Positions 42,150-53,925 of a DNA stretch of 64,000 bases are shown here, in pieces. Numbering within the stretch: position 1 is the first letter of the stretch; each line of letters begins with the position of its first letter. The notes under the pieces were generated by a model that saw only the letters and a list, made by a program, of their open reading frames with translations, ran no database searches and had not been told where the DNA came from. Origin of the DNA: Solen grandis (taxonomy: Eukaryota > Mollusca > Bivalvia > Adapedonta > Solenidae). The stretch lies in contig CM037795.1 in assembly GCA_021229015.1 (NCBI GenBank), positions 11,708,656-11,772,655 of the forward strand, read 5' to 3'. The position numbers and the translations under genes are program-made.

Positions 42150-43975
42150 GATTTAATCATCCACATCGGGTGTGCGAACTCGTAGGTTCGGTCCCCGACC
42201 ACCACATACCAAAATTCTTAAAATCGTACTGGCAGCTCTCTCTTTAATGCTCAAAATATGTACAAGGAAGTTTCAGAACTAGGTGACCAGGTATCATAAT
42301 AATGTGACTGTGTGTGTAAGAATAGTGTGACTGGGTGATTTGGTGTGTAAGAATAGTGTGACTGGGTGTCTCAGAATAGTGTGACTGGGTGATTTGGTGT
42401 GTAAAAATAGTGTGACTGTGTGATTTGGTGTGTAAGAATAACGTGACTGGGTGTCTCAGAATAGTGTGACTGGGTGTCTCAGAATAGTGTGACTGTGTGA
42501 CTTGGTGTCTCAGAATAGTGTGACTGTGTGACTTGGTGTCTCAGAATAGTGTGACTGGGTGTCTCAGAATAGTGTGACTGTGTGACTGGGTGTCTCAGAA
42601 TAGTGTGACTGGTGATTGTGTGTGTCAGAATAGTTTGACTGGGTGATTGAGCGTGTCAGAATAAAATGAATGTGTGTTTAAGTGTGTCAGAATCGTGTGA
42701 CTGTGTGATAAGGTGGGTCAGAATAGTGTGACTGTGTTATTAGGTTTGTCAGAATAGTGTGAATGTGTTATTAGGTGTGTCAGAATAGTGTGATTGTGTT
42801 ATTAGGTGTGTCAGAATAGTGTGACTGTGTTATTAGGTGTGTCAGAATAGTGTGACTGTGTTATTAGGTGTGTCAGAATAGTGTGAATGTGTTATTAGGT
42901 GTGTCAGAATAGTGTGACTGTGTGATTAGGTGTGTCAGAATAATGTGACTGTGTGATTAGGTGTGTCAGAATAGTGTGACTGTGTGATTAGGTGTGTCAG
43001 AATAGTGTGACTGTTTGATTAGGAGTGTCAAAATAATGTGACCGTGTGATTAGGTGTGTCGAAATAATGTGACTGTGTGATTAGGTATGTCAGAATAATT
43101 TGACTGTGTGGTTAGGTGTGACAGAATAGTTTGACTGTGTGATTTGGTGTGTCAGAATAGTTTGACTGTGTGATTTGGTGTGTCAGAATAGTGTGAACTG
43201 TGTTATTAGGTGTGTCAGAATAGTGGACTGTGTTATTAGGTGTGTCAGAATAGTGTGACTGTGTTATTAGGTGTGTCAGAATAGTGTGACTGTGTTATTA
43301 GGTGTGTCAGAATAGTGTGACTGTGTTATTAGTGTGTCAGAATAGTGTGACTGTGTTATTAGGTGTGTCAGAATAGTGTGACTGTGTGATTAGTGTGTCA
43401 GAATAGTGTGATGTGTTATTAGGTGTGTCAGAATAGTGTGAACTGTGTGATTAGTGTGTCAAATAGTGTGAAATGTTTATTAGGTGTGTCAAAATAGTGT
43501 GGACAGTGATTATGAGTGTGTCAGAATAGTGTGACTGTGTTATTAGGTGTGTCAGAATAGTGTGACTGTGTTATTAGGTGTGTCAGAATAGTGTGACTGT
43601 GTTATTAGGTGTGTCAGAATAGTGTGACTGTGTGATTAGATGTGTCAGAATAGTGTGACTGTGTTATTATGTGTCAAAATATGTGATGTGGGCAGAATAG
43701 TGTGACTGTGTGTATTAGTGTGTCAGAATAGTGTGACTGTGTTATTAGATGTGTCAGAATAGTGTGACTGTGTTATTAGATGTGTCAGAATAGTGTGACT
43801 GTGTTATTAGGTGTGTCAAAATAGTGTGACTGTGTTATTAGGTGTGTCAGAATAGTGTGACTGTGTTATTAGGTGTGTCAGAATAGTGTGACTGGATGAT
43901 TGGATGTGTCAGAATAGTGTGACTGGAGTTATTAGATGATGTCAGAATAGTGGACTGTGATTATGTGGCAAAACC
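42150..43975 (+). repeat. SINE head expanded into a ~1.7-kb, 28-29-bp minisatellite
   Basis: 42150-42300 is the head of SINE family 1 (AGGTTCGGTCCCCGACC, ACATACCAAAATTCTTAAAA). At the point where the SINE body should read GTCAGGATAATGTGACTGGG, the sequence turns into about 55-60 tandem units (GTGTCAGAATAGTGTGACTG plus a variable GTGTTATTAG/GTGATTTG tail), ending near 43975. Early units keep the SINE-like GGGTG; later ones are more uniform, with a few broken units around 43440-43700. Not CRISPR: no spacers of constant size, and a eukaryotic setting. Confidence 0.88.
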
Positions 43976-44374
43976 CGATGTCAGAAAGATTCGATACAGT
44001 GATGTTATACTCCGTCAAAATGTGCAATCATTTTAATTATGAACGTAAAAGCCAACAAATAAACACGCTGAATTTTAACCAAAAAATGAAAAATCGCTTC
44101 ATTATTAATGTGATGTTTCTGCTTTAGTAAAGTATAACTTGATTGATTTCAGATATGTATTTGTAAATTCTAGATCAAATTAAGTTAACACTTATTTATA
44201 ATTAACAGAAAAGTGATGAAACTCAAGAGATTCACATGTTCATATATTACCGTATTATACTTGTCCATAATTTATATAATGTATAACTGTGTAATTGATT
44301 TCAGAATATGTACTTCGTCTAAATTCTAGATTCAAATCATGAACATGTTTACCTTATCGTTTACATAAACACAT
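43976..44374. other. AT-rich DNA, nothing identified
   Basis: No gene or repeat family seen between the minisatellite and the duplication arm. Confidence 0.45.
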
Positions 44375-44461
44375 TGTTATAAACTTAGTATCACATTAGC
44401 GTTCAATTACGATTCTATGTCCATATACTGGTCGAAGTTTTATTTTGCACATGGAGATTGT

Positions 44462-45047
44462 TATAAACAATTTAATTCACTCTTATTCGATATTTCGGCA
44501 AAAGTTTGCCTGTTTGTTGTAAGGTGAAAAACGTGGTATATGCTATAAGTTGTGCACGATGTTATGTTACAGTCTATGTGGGAGAGACAGAACGCCAGTT
44601 AAAGGAGATAATGCAGGAGCACCCAAGGGATGTTTGGCTGACAAGGGATCGGCCATTAAACACACATTTTGCACTAGGAAACCACACTTATAAAGACATG
44701 CGATTTTCCGTCTTGCGTCGAGTATATACAGCGGGTAGAACTGAAAGACGATTAAATGAGACAATTTGGTTAAAGAGACTGCATACTATCAAGCCGCTTG
44801 GCTGCAACACGCAAGAATTGCCTTCTGTGCCATTTAACGTCAATTGAAGTCCTAGAGAAAAAGGCGCAAAACGTAACATCATCTTTTGACGTTGTTTTGT
44901 ATGACGTTGACGTCGTTCATAGCAATAACAATATGTCGACTATTCAAACGTCAATAATGTAGATCTTTCTAAAGTTCATGTTTTCTTTTCTTGGGAAAGG
45001 CAAACCTTTGCCAAAATATCGAATAAGAGTGAATTTAATTGTTTATT
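44462..45047 (+). mobile_element. Inverted-repeat element with a GIY-YIG endonuclease ORF
   Basis: Terminal inverted repeats of about 49 bp (44462-44510 and 44999-45047; core TTCACTCTTATTCGATATTT) match at roughly 45 of 49 positions. The 586-bp unit sits in the left duplication arm where the right arm instead carries about 1.1 kb including exon 2 of the PAN-Link gene. No target duplication could be read. Confidence 0.7.
44506..44847 (+). CDS. GIY-YIG endonuclease domain, Penelope-like retroelement type
   Basis: The frame reads NVVYAISCARC (GIY position with a CxxC pair), VYVGET (YIG position), RQLKEIMQEH (catalytic Arg region), THFALGNHTYKDM (His-rich core) and RRLNETIWLKRL (catalytic Glu region). 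This order, with CxxC between the GIY and YIG motifs, is that of the C-terminal endonuclease of Penelope-like elements, where it nicks target DNA for reverse transcription. About 113 codons, with no ATG at the upstream edge, and no reverse transcriptase. So it is either a 5'-truncated copy or a separate small element. All key residues appear present. Confidence 0.8.
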   Translation: MPVCCKVKNVVYAISCARCYVTVYVGETERQLKEIMQEHPRDVWLTRDRPLNTHFALGNHTYKDMRFSVLRRVYTAGRTERRLNETIWLKRLHTIKPLGCNTQELPSVPFNVN

Positions 45048-45286
45048 GTATTATTTCCCTCTGGAAAATCAACATATTTATTGAAGACTGTTAAATATCG
45101 ATATTTTGTCAACATATCGCAATGGCGGTTTTAACACCAAAACAACAACAACATCATTCGGGCATATTGCATAACGACGACTTGGTGTAAAAAGTGTTAC
45201 TACTTCTACATTTATAAATGAATATCATACTTTTGCACGAAGCCCTCGGTTCACATATTCAAAACGGGGAATTTTGCGAGACGGGT

Positions 45287-45552
45287 TGTTTGTTTGTTTG
45301 TTGGGTTTAACGTCCCACCGACAGTATTTCAGTCAATTGGAAGCGATGTCTACTTGAGACAGATTTAATGCTACCACACAGCAGTATCACGCCGTATACA
45401 TATGGCATGATACCACACCCAGTCACATTATCCTGACACCGGGCCAACCAGTCCTGAAACTACCCTTATATGCTGAGCGACAGGCAAGGGAGCTATAAAA
45501 ATACCAGTTTTTACGACTTTGGTATGTCGCGGCCGGGGATCGAATTCGAAAC
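45287..45552 (-). mobile_element. SINE family 1, complete body, shared by both arms
   Basis: Tail GTTGGGTTTAACGTCCCACC at the left, box B complement GGCCGGGGATCGAATTCG at the right. Its counterpart is 57655-57925 on the plus strand, so insertion predates the duplication. A diverged plus-sense SINE fragment follows at 45625-45730. Confidence 0.88.
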
Positions 45553-46390
45553 GGGTTGTACAAACCATCATAAAGTAGTGAATAACTCTAAGTACTAAAA
45601 ATATGGCTCATCAAAAGTAGCTATCCCAGGACTAGTTTGCCAAGTGTTTAGATGATGTGACCTAGGTGTAGCATCAAGCCACATGTCTACGACATGACAT
45701 TGCAATATTACATAGTTTCAGGATTACTAGAATGATTTCGGTTGATCGAAAACAACTGACAAAGAATATAAGAATCCACCATGAGTATTCATGTAGGATA
45801 GGGATATCTTAACCGAGGGTCAGAAATTTCAGGCAGGGATTTCATTAACGAATGATGGAATTTTTTCTCTCCCATGAACGATTATTACTTGCCACAGACC
45901 GTCAGCTTCAATTTAATAAACATATCGCGCTTCCATTTTTCTTTTCTTTTTTTTTTTGCACCTCTTTCTTGCCGCTTAACAAATTAACACAATAACAACA
46001 TGAAAGAAATCGGCATTTTAAAGTTCACACACAAGTATGTACCTAAATTCTGATATTCGTTCAACTGGGAATTACCATTTGCTTAAAATAACTTAGTTCA
46101 AAATACCAGTCCTTGACGGTACGTAATATTCCCCCAAATATTATTATTTCACATTCGTAGTAGTAAATAATAATAAAGGGATAACTAACTAGATATATAT
46201 AATATTTTCAAACATACATGTATATCTATTAACATGAATTACAACAAGTTAGTTTTGTATCTTGATAAAATGAATAACTTACAGTCATCATTGTTTATTT
46301 ACGTGACATGGAAGAAAGCTGATCACGTGACATGGGAGATAGAGTTTTCTTCAATGAGGGAAATCCCTATCTTCGTATGCTGAACATGGG

Positions 46391-46409
46391 AGAAAAGCGT
46401 TATCTCCAT
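46391..46409 (-). pseudogene. 19-bp remnant of PAN-Link exon 1 (copy B)
   Basis: The complement reads ATGGAGATAACGCTTTTCT, identical to the start of copy C exon 1, with homologous 5' flank beyond 46410. After that the match ends; about 620 bp of unrelated DNA (45770-46390) replaces the rest of exon 1. Exon 2 is also missing from this arm. Confidence 0.75.
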
Positions 46410-46687
46410 CTTCAAAATTTACACACAAGTAATAGCAAATGTTTCTGTGATTTCATCAACTACATTTCAGCATTATCTGACCGCATTGACAAATCAATAT
46501 CTCGCTAGAAAAGGATAGTAATCATATATTTTATTCAGTTGATGGACTCCCGTGCCACTTTTACTATATACATGATTGGCCATGTGGATCCGGATTTCAT
46601 CGACATTAATGGCATGTCAGACGTTGCAATATTCAATAAATATATAACTGTTCAAATTATACAATACATATACAAATGTTATGTAAC

Positions 46688-46688
<1 letters not shown>

Positions 46689-46719
<31 letters not shown>
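46689..46719. repeat. (CA)n microsatellite
   Basis: About 15 CA units, absent from the other arm. Confidence 0.95.
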
Positions 46720-46721
<2 letters not shown>

Positions 46722-48119
46722 ATATGTATATAGTTATACAACACATTTATAGTTATTGAATATTGCAATGTCTGACATGCCATAAACATTTGCCTGTTTA
46801 ACATTTAAAAAATTGTGTCGCTTTAATGTGTTCCCCTCATGTTCTCCTGTAAACTAAAACATCGTAAGGAACGAAATCTGTCATCGGTCCATTACGGCTT
46901 TACTTTCTTCAAGATATGCTACCAGTGAGTTTTTAACAGATTTTACATATATATCAAACGGTTAACAGTTTTAATCCTCACCCTTCAATTTTTTATTTAT
47001 ATAGATTTGATGAGAATATTTATTTAATGTATATCATTGTTGTACATTTGAGTATCTCGGCTGCCAATCCATCTGTTGTGAATCCGCAGCCATTCATTCT
47101 TTTATTTCTACTTTTTTATTCTATGTCAATTTCTAGTGCAAGTGAGTAAGAATTGACCAATTGCATTAAAAGGAGTGACGCTCCCAAGATATAGTCTGTT
47201 GTAAAAATACACTTAACAATTTGTATGACACCAAATGACAAAAAATATGCTTACTTATTAGAAAGTGTACACAAGTATTTCATTTGGAACGGGTTCATAC
47301 TCTAGATCCTGCAAAACGCATCTATTTTATTTAATTCAGTGCAGAGTGTATTTCGAAGTCGGTTATAAGCCGTTTTTACCCACGACTCAGTCTCTACATG
47401 CAATCACACTTTGGTAGGTCCGATTGTCCACATACCATTCTTATTCGTCTGGTATTGATTTGTAATACAGAGTTAAGTTATCTCATAACATCCAATTTGT
47501 TATTGCCTTTGATATATGATTTTATCGATGGTGGCTGTATAAGTGATTCTATTTAAGCCAACACAATGGTCAGCATATAATACATAATTATCATGTGACT
47601 GAACCCGTTAACTTCCAACGCGATGAATTCATCACTGCTGAAAAGCTTTGGTTATGAAAGTATTTGAATACTTAAAGACCCATATGTTGAGACAAAGACA
47701 ATATACGACAATTCACTGATGATTATTGGAATAAAACGATCTTTGTCAATTGTTGCAAGTGAATATTTAGAACCAATACAAAGGTTCATCCACGAATCCA
47801 TAAATTATTAAGCTCCCGGGTCTATAGATTAAGTTTAGATTCAAAAAGTACAATATGTGAATATCCCTGTAACAGTGACTGCACTTCGTCCTTTATAAAG
47901 GATACAACAACGAAGTCATTTTTTTCTTCATAAATTAAATATTTCATTTTTTATTAAACAAAGTCTGAACTTGGAGATTGATGATTTAGGATCGAACAAG
48001 TGTGTGTGTGTTACCTTTGTCCGAGTGCTGCAGGGGCATTATTATTTTAGGAGTAGTACTGTGAAGGCCTCGGGGCGAATGCGAAACTTCTTGTGACTTA
48101 TATAATATTAGGTTGTTTT

Positions 48120-48270
48120 TTTACATGTAAGGAAACTACAAACAGGCTTGCAGTAGGTCGGTGGTTATTTCCAGATACCTATTTTACATGAAAAAATATG
48201 TAATTAGCTAGAAGTCCAAATATAAGTGAAATACAAGCTGAGCCACTGTATTTGACCCTCACCATCGCCT
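48120..48270 (+). mobile_element. SINE family 2, degraded
   Basis: GCAGTAGGTCGGTGGTTATT and TGTAATTAGCTAGAAGTCCA; a trace (TTGGACTTCTAGTTTATCAC) remains in the right arm at 55222. Confidence 0.6.
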
Positions 48271-48485
48271 GTCTTTTAATTAAATCGAACTGTGGAGAAA
48301 ACAGCAAACTGTTTATACAGTCTTCAATCTACTTTAAAAGCATTTGAATATTTATTATTTATCTAGATTTCGATTTGTATCTATGTATGATCATGCATGT
48401 CTTCCCTATATATATATCTGGAACGGAAAAGGTCATCGTGACTTTCAATCAATATTGAAAGTTCCGTGATTATTAAATTGTCAGT

Positions 48486-49309
48486 TAATCAGTTATTTTT
48501 TAATTAGTTTATAAATAAAAATTACACATTTTAATTAATATTATTTTTTATCATTACTTTTTGAAATTATATTTCTGTTCGATTATTTGATGTAATTCAG
48601 TTCATATTATTTGCAAATCTTCTTTAACCCGAGGATTGATTGGACCATCTAAAATTCTTGAAATCACGAAAGGCGCGGAAAACCGTGAAAATATGTCACT
48701 TGTTTTAAGTGAACCGGACAGATCAAAGGCTAACTAAAATAATTAGAGCGACCCTGTTATATTGTGCTAACTGTAACTTCTTTTTACCGATGGTGTGGTT
48801 TATTGGGCAATTCTTCTAATGATTTACAATAGAAATTAAATCTGTTGCATAAGAATTGTCAATTATGGACTGTAGGAGTGAATACATTTAAAACCAAAAC
48901 TATGGTTTTCCGTAAAAAAGGTTGAGAGGAGTAAGACACAATTGATATATTTAACTACTTTTAGATAGCAGCTTGCTGCCGTCTTTAGTAGCTACAAACG
49001 CTTACCAGGCATCGCTGACCTTGCTAATTTGCATATTTTCCATGACAAGTTTAACTGTACCTCTCCGCGCTTAGTGCGGATCCACGCAATGCGATTCTGT
49101 GCTTAAGAATACGAATGGAATATGTTACGCAGACCTTTTATTTAACTATCTTGGCACAGTAAATGGGGTTAAAAGTCTTAAATGTCTGAATACTGTAGCC
49201 TATCTAATACACAGGCTAAATCACATTGATGTCAATATGTATTTTAATACATAGCCTTTTTATTAACTGAATCGACTAAATAAGAATTTTGTTACCTTAT
49301 TAGTTGTTG
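48486..49309. other. No assigned feature
   Basis: Start of the spacer between the duplication arms. AT-rich, no gene or family seen. Confidence 0.4.
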
Positions 49310-49475
49310 TTGTTATTGTTGCTGTTGTTGTATTGGGGTTTACCGTCGCTGCGATAGTATTTCAATCATATAGGGACGTCCAGCTAATTACAGGTGGAGG
49401 AAAACCCCGAGTACATAGAGGTACCCGGGTAGAACCACCGACCTAACGTAATCCAGCTGGAAGACTTCCTCATGC
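49310..49475 (-). mobile_element. SINE family 2 fragment
   Basis: TTGTATTGGGGTTTACCGTC, GCGATAGTATTTCAATCATA, CAGCTAATTACAGGTGGAGG. Followed at 49490-49555 by an ATA/AGT trinucleotide run. Confidence 0.8.
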
Positions 49476-49554
49476 CTTATTAGTATACAACAATAATAAT
49501 GATAATAATAATAGTAATGGTAGAAATAGTAGTTCTACTACTAATAGTAATAAT

Positions 49555-51032
49555 ATAAATGATCTACATGAAGATTTTATATATGACAATACACTAGATA
49601 AAGAAATTACACAGAAATTAAAAATGCCGTGTTTTCACAAAATAATAATAAAAGTCCTGGTGGGGATCAGTTAATAGCTGAAGTGTTCAAGGCATCTTTT
49701 GATATAATTTGCCTGTATAACAAATTATTTGGAGATGGAGTTTTCCCTGACATATGGGGCGAAGGTATCATTGTTCCTATATTTAAAGGAGGAAAACAAG
49801 AACCAAAAAACTACAGGGGAATAACTTTAAATAATATCTTATCAAAAATCTATTCTAAGATACTTGTAAATCGCTTAACTAAATGGGCTGACGAGCACAG
49901 TAAGTTTATTGATAACCAATTTGGGTTTCAAAAAATAAATCAACAACGGATTGTATATTTATCCTGCACGCAATTATTTCAAAAACATTATCAAGTAAAC
50001 AAAAATTATATGTAGCATTTATAGATTGGGAAAAAATGTTCGATAAAATAGATCGTCTTCTATTATGGAGAAAACTATTAAACGAAATATCAATGGTCGG
50101 TGTTAAGCAAGGTGACCCAGTAAGCAGTATATTATGTCTTTGCTATCTTAATGATATCCTTGCGCATATAAATACAAATATAAACGGTATTGTAAACATA
50201 GAAGATTTGCAACTGTTTCTTTTCTCATTTGCTGATGACGCTGCTGTTTTTGCAACCACATAAATCAAAATGTTGAAGCAATCTTTTCAAAATTTTGTAG
50301 AAGAATACTTTGTGTCAAACAATCGACAAATTTAAACACTCTATATGGCGAGTTAGGTCGAGTACCAATGTTTATTCATAGAAATTTACTGATTTTTAAA
50401 TACTGGGTGAAAATATTATCCTCAAGTGAGAGATCAATACTTTATAATACATATATTATGTTAAAAAATGATGCTGAAGAAAATTTGACTTATGAAGGAA
50501 ACAACTGGGTCTATAATTTAAAGAAAATGTTAGATCATTTAGGACCGTCATATTTATGGACAAATCAATTTACTATTGAAATAAATTATCACACTATTAA
50601 ACAACGTATTCTAGATAATTATTATCAAAGCTGGTACTCGTCTATAAACAATTCTTCTAGGCTCAAAACATATTGTTTATTTAAACATTCATTCATTTTT
50701 GAAAACTATCTAAATGAAATTTTTGAATCAAAATTTAGAACAGCACTTGTCAGATTTAGAACTTCCTCTCACGATTTAGAAATCGAAAAAGGTCGTCATA
50801 ATAATGTCAGTAGAGACAATCGTGTATGTAAAATTGTAACAGCGGGCAGCTAGAGACAGAATACCACTTTTTATTAATTTGTACCAAATACTCGCAGATA
50901 AGAACAAAATATATTAAAAAATATTATTATGCTTGACCAACTAAGCAAAAGTTTGTAAATTTGATGTCATCTTCTTCGAAATGTGTTATTCAGAATTTAT
51001 CAAAGTACATTTATTATGCTAATCATATAAGA
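49555..51032 (+). pseudogene. LINE (non-LTR) reverse transcriptase remnant
   Basis: 49629-50015 reads RT fingers (NNKSPGGDQLIAEVFKA, IIVPIFKGGKQEPKNYRGIT). 50036-50263 reads the palm (GVKQGDPVSSI, FADDAAVFA, the catalytic FADD box). 50368-50853 and, after a frameshift, up to about 51032 read the C-terminal region (GELGRVPMFIHRNLL, RTSSHDLEIEKGRH, ETEYHFLLICTKY). Stops, frameshifts and internal deletions (after 50015 and after 50263) show it is dead. No endonuclease domain in the window. Clade not assigned; the C-terminal motif set is common in molluscan and cnidarian LINEs. Confidence 0.85.
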
Positions 51033-51038
51033 ATTCTG

Positions 51039-53830
51039 GACTGCCGTAAAATGACAAAATCAAGTCCGACCTCCAAAAACTAAACATCACTGAAAAGAGC
51101 TTCTAAGAATTTACACTCTTGTTCATATACTCTGGATAAAACATTTTTAGTTTTGGAGGTATTTGAGGAACGAATAAAAAACATAATCGTATTATGACCT
51201 TGGCCTTTGCAATTCAATTTTGAGACACTTTCAGACATAACAATATATAACCTGTGAATATTTCAAAAAGAATATACAAAAAATAAAGTCAGGTGCGACA
51301 AAAAATGTTTTAGAAATTTTATTTTTTCTAAAATTCTGTGAAGTTTGACCGTTTCTAGAGGACAAACCATGCATTTCTTAAATTCGCCACCCCAAATATT
51401 TTGTACGTATATGTCTTGCAAATCGTATGCAGCAAAGAGATTCTTCTATCTGACCTTTAACAAAAATGAATAGGTTTTTCATGAAATATCGCATTAATTT
51501 TTGAGTGTCGTTTCAAATTGATGCCACCAAACAACAGAATGCAAAAAATTGCATATAAATCAGACTTCAATTATTTTAGTTATAAAAAGTGATTATAAGC
51601 CAACCGCCCCAAAGCGGCAAATGAGAAACAAAATTGAGTAAAACTTTTACTATTAGGTACCTAGCAATGAAGCAAATGGTTCAACCAAGTAAACAAGTCG
51701 TACTAGTCAAACATTCTATTTCTTATTTATCACAATTTCAAGCATAAAAACTGATTTACAATTGTTTTAGTTTTAAAAAGGGATTATAAGCCAACCGCCC
51801 CCAAGCGGCAAAATGAGAAACAAAATTGAGTAAAAATTTTACTATTAGGTACCTAGCAATGAAGCAAATGGTTCAACCAAGTAAACAAGTCGTACTAGTC
51901 AAACATTCTATTTCATATATATCACAATTTCAAGCATAAAAACTGATTTACAAGTGTTCTAAAAAGGATCAAACCTTGGACTGCCGTAAAATGACAAAAT
52001 CAAGTCCGGCCTCCAAAAACTAAACATCATTGGAAAGAGCTTCTAAGAATTTACACTCTTGTTCATATACACTGGATAAAACATTTTTAGTTTTGGAGGT
52101 ATTTGAGGACCGAATAAATAACATAATCGTAATATGACCTTGACCTTTGCAATTTCTTTTTATTTTTCAATTGTGAGACATTTTCAGACATAATATATAA
52201 CCTGTGAATATTTCAAAAAGAATGTACAAAAAATAAAGTCAGGTGCGACAAAAAATGTTTTAGAAATTTTATTTTTTCTAAAATTCTGTGAAGTTTGACC
52301 GTTTCTAGAGGACAAACCATGCATTTCTTAAACTCGCCACCCCAAATATTTTGTACGTATATGTCTTGCAAATCGTATGCAGCAAAGAGATTCTTCTATC
52401 TGACCTCTAACAAAAATGAATAGGTTTTTCATAGACCTACATTTATTTGCACAGTTTTCTGCGAGGTTCGAACTTTCAACCTTCCGTTACTAGCTCAAAA
52501 TGTTTCAGCCACTCATATTAGAAATTTTTTCTCAGGCTATCGACAAGAATATAATGCAAAAAACCGCATTTAGATCAGACTTCAACTTTTTGACATATAA
52601 GCAAAAGAGTGATTTCAAGCAAAGCGCACCCAAGCGGCAAAATGAGAAACAAAATTGAGTAAAATTTTACCATTAGTACCTAGCAATGCAGCAAATAGTT
52701 CAATCAAATATACAAGTTGCACTAGTGGAACATTATATTTCTTATATATCACAATTTGAAGCATAAAAACAGATTTACTATTATTCCAAAAAAGGATCAA
52801 ACTTTGGACTGCCGTAGAATGACCATATCAAGTCCGATCTTCAAAAACTAAACAACACTGGAAAGAGTTCTTCAAGAACTTAAACTTATGTTATATACTT
52901 TAAATGGAAAAACATTTAGTTTTGGAGCTATTTGGGGCCGAATAAAAACAATAATCGTAATATGACCTTGACCTTTTCATTTTCTTTACCTATTTAATTG
53001 TTTGGCCCTTTCAAACACAACAATACATAACGTGTGCATATTTCATAAAGAATGAACAGAACATAAAATTCGGAGGAACAAAAAAACATGTTTTTGAAAT
53101 TTTAATTTTTCCTAAATTTTAATGACGTTTGACCGTTTCTAGAGGACAAACCATGCATTTCTTAAATTCGCCACCCCATATATCTTGTGCGTAATTCTTG
53201 CAAATCATATGCAGCAATGAGGGTTTTTCTATCTGATCTCTAACAAAAATGAATAGGTTTTTCATAGACCTTCTCTTATTTGCAGTTTTTTTTTGCGAGG
53301 TTCGAACTTTCAACATTCCGTTACTATTTTCAGCCACTCATACCTTAAAACTATTATAATTTACTATGCTATCAACAATGAACATAATGCAAAAAACGCA
53401 TTTGGATCAGACATGTTTTTGAAATTTTAATTTTTCCTAAATTTTAATGAAGTTTGACCGTTTCTAGAGGACAAACCGTGCATTTCTTAAATTCGCTACC
53501 CCATATATTTTGTGCGTATATGTCTTGCAAATCATATGCAGCAAATAGAATTATTCTATCTTATCTTAAACGAATTGGTGTACATTTTTCGTGGACCTAT
53601 CTTCATTTGTCAATTTTTTTTTGTAAGGGTCGGACATTCAACCTCTTCTAGCGCAACAATTTTCTTTACTCGATACTGTGATACCTATCGCATTTCATTG
53701 GGTTGTCAACAATGAACAGAATGTTAAAGACCGCATTTGAATCAAACTTCATTTTTTTTTTAGTTATAGGCAAAAACGTGATTTCATGCATAGCGCCACC
53801 TAGCGGCATGACCAAAAACAATATTGATTT
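51039..53830. repeat. Tandem array of 0.83-0.95-kb units
   Basis: GGACTGCCGTAAAATGACAA-type starts lie at 51038, 51978 and 52807. GTTTGACCGTTTCTAGAGGA recurs at 51343, 52293, 53128 and 53453, so the last unit has a deletion. Unit 1 has a further internal 191-bp duplication (AAGCCAACCGCCCC at 51597 and 51788). Units contain GCGGCAAAATGAGAAACAAA and GGTTCGAACTTTCAACC. No long ORF. The array begins about 6 bases after the LINE end. A lone inverted copy is at 60290-61020. Confidence 0.82.
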
Positions 53831-53925
53831 TTTTTACTATTAGGCACAGGTTCAGATGAATGTGACTGCGTGTCCAAAATTCCACAAATGTACCCCTTTT
53901 CCTCTGGCCCCTAGAATATGTACAA

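Larger units (their letters stand above)
44375..48485. repeat. Left arm of an inverted segmental duplication (copy B)
   Basis: Reverse-complement of 54930-59325 in blocks: 44375-44455 with 59246-59325; 45085-45690 with 57510-58118; 45690-45770 with 57060-57130; 46400-46600 with 56545-56720; 46840-47050 with 56330-56515; 47080-47830 with 55560-56290; 48420-48480 with 54935-55010. Sequence identity looks high but not complete, so the duplication is not brand new. Both arms carry private insertions and deletions. Confidence 0.85.

Noticed and set aside
42296..43975. Regular short repeats that could be taken for a CRISPR array
   Set aside because: Units are contiguous with no unique spacers, grade into a SINE at the left edge, and the window is eukaryotic.
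53119..53715. ORFs of 65-72 codons in the 51-54-kb array
   Set aside because: Frames are not kept from unit to unit, as a coding repeat would require.
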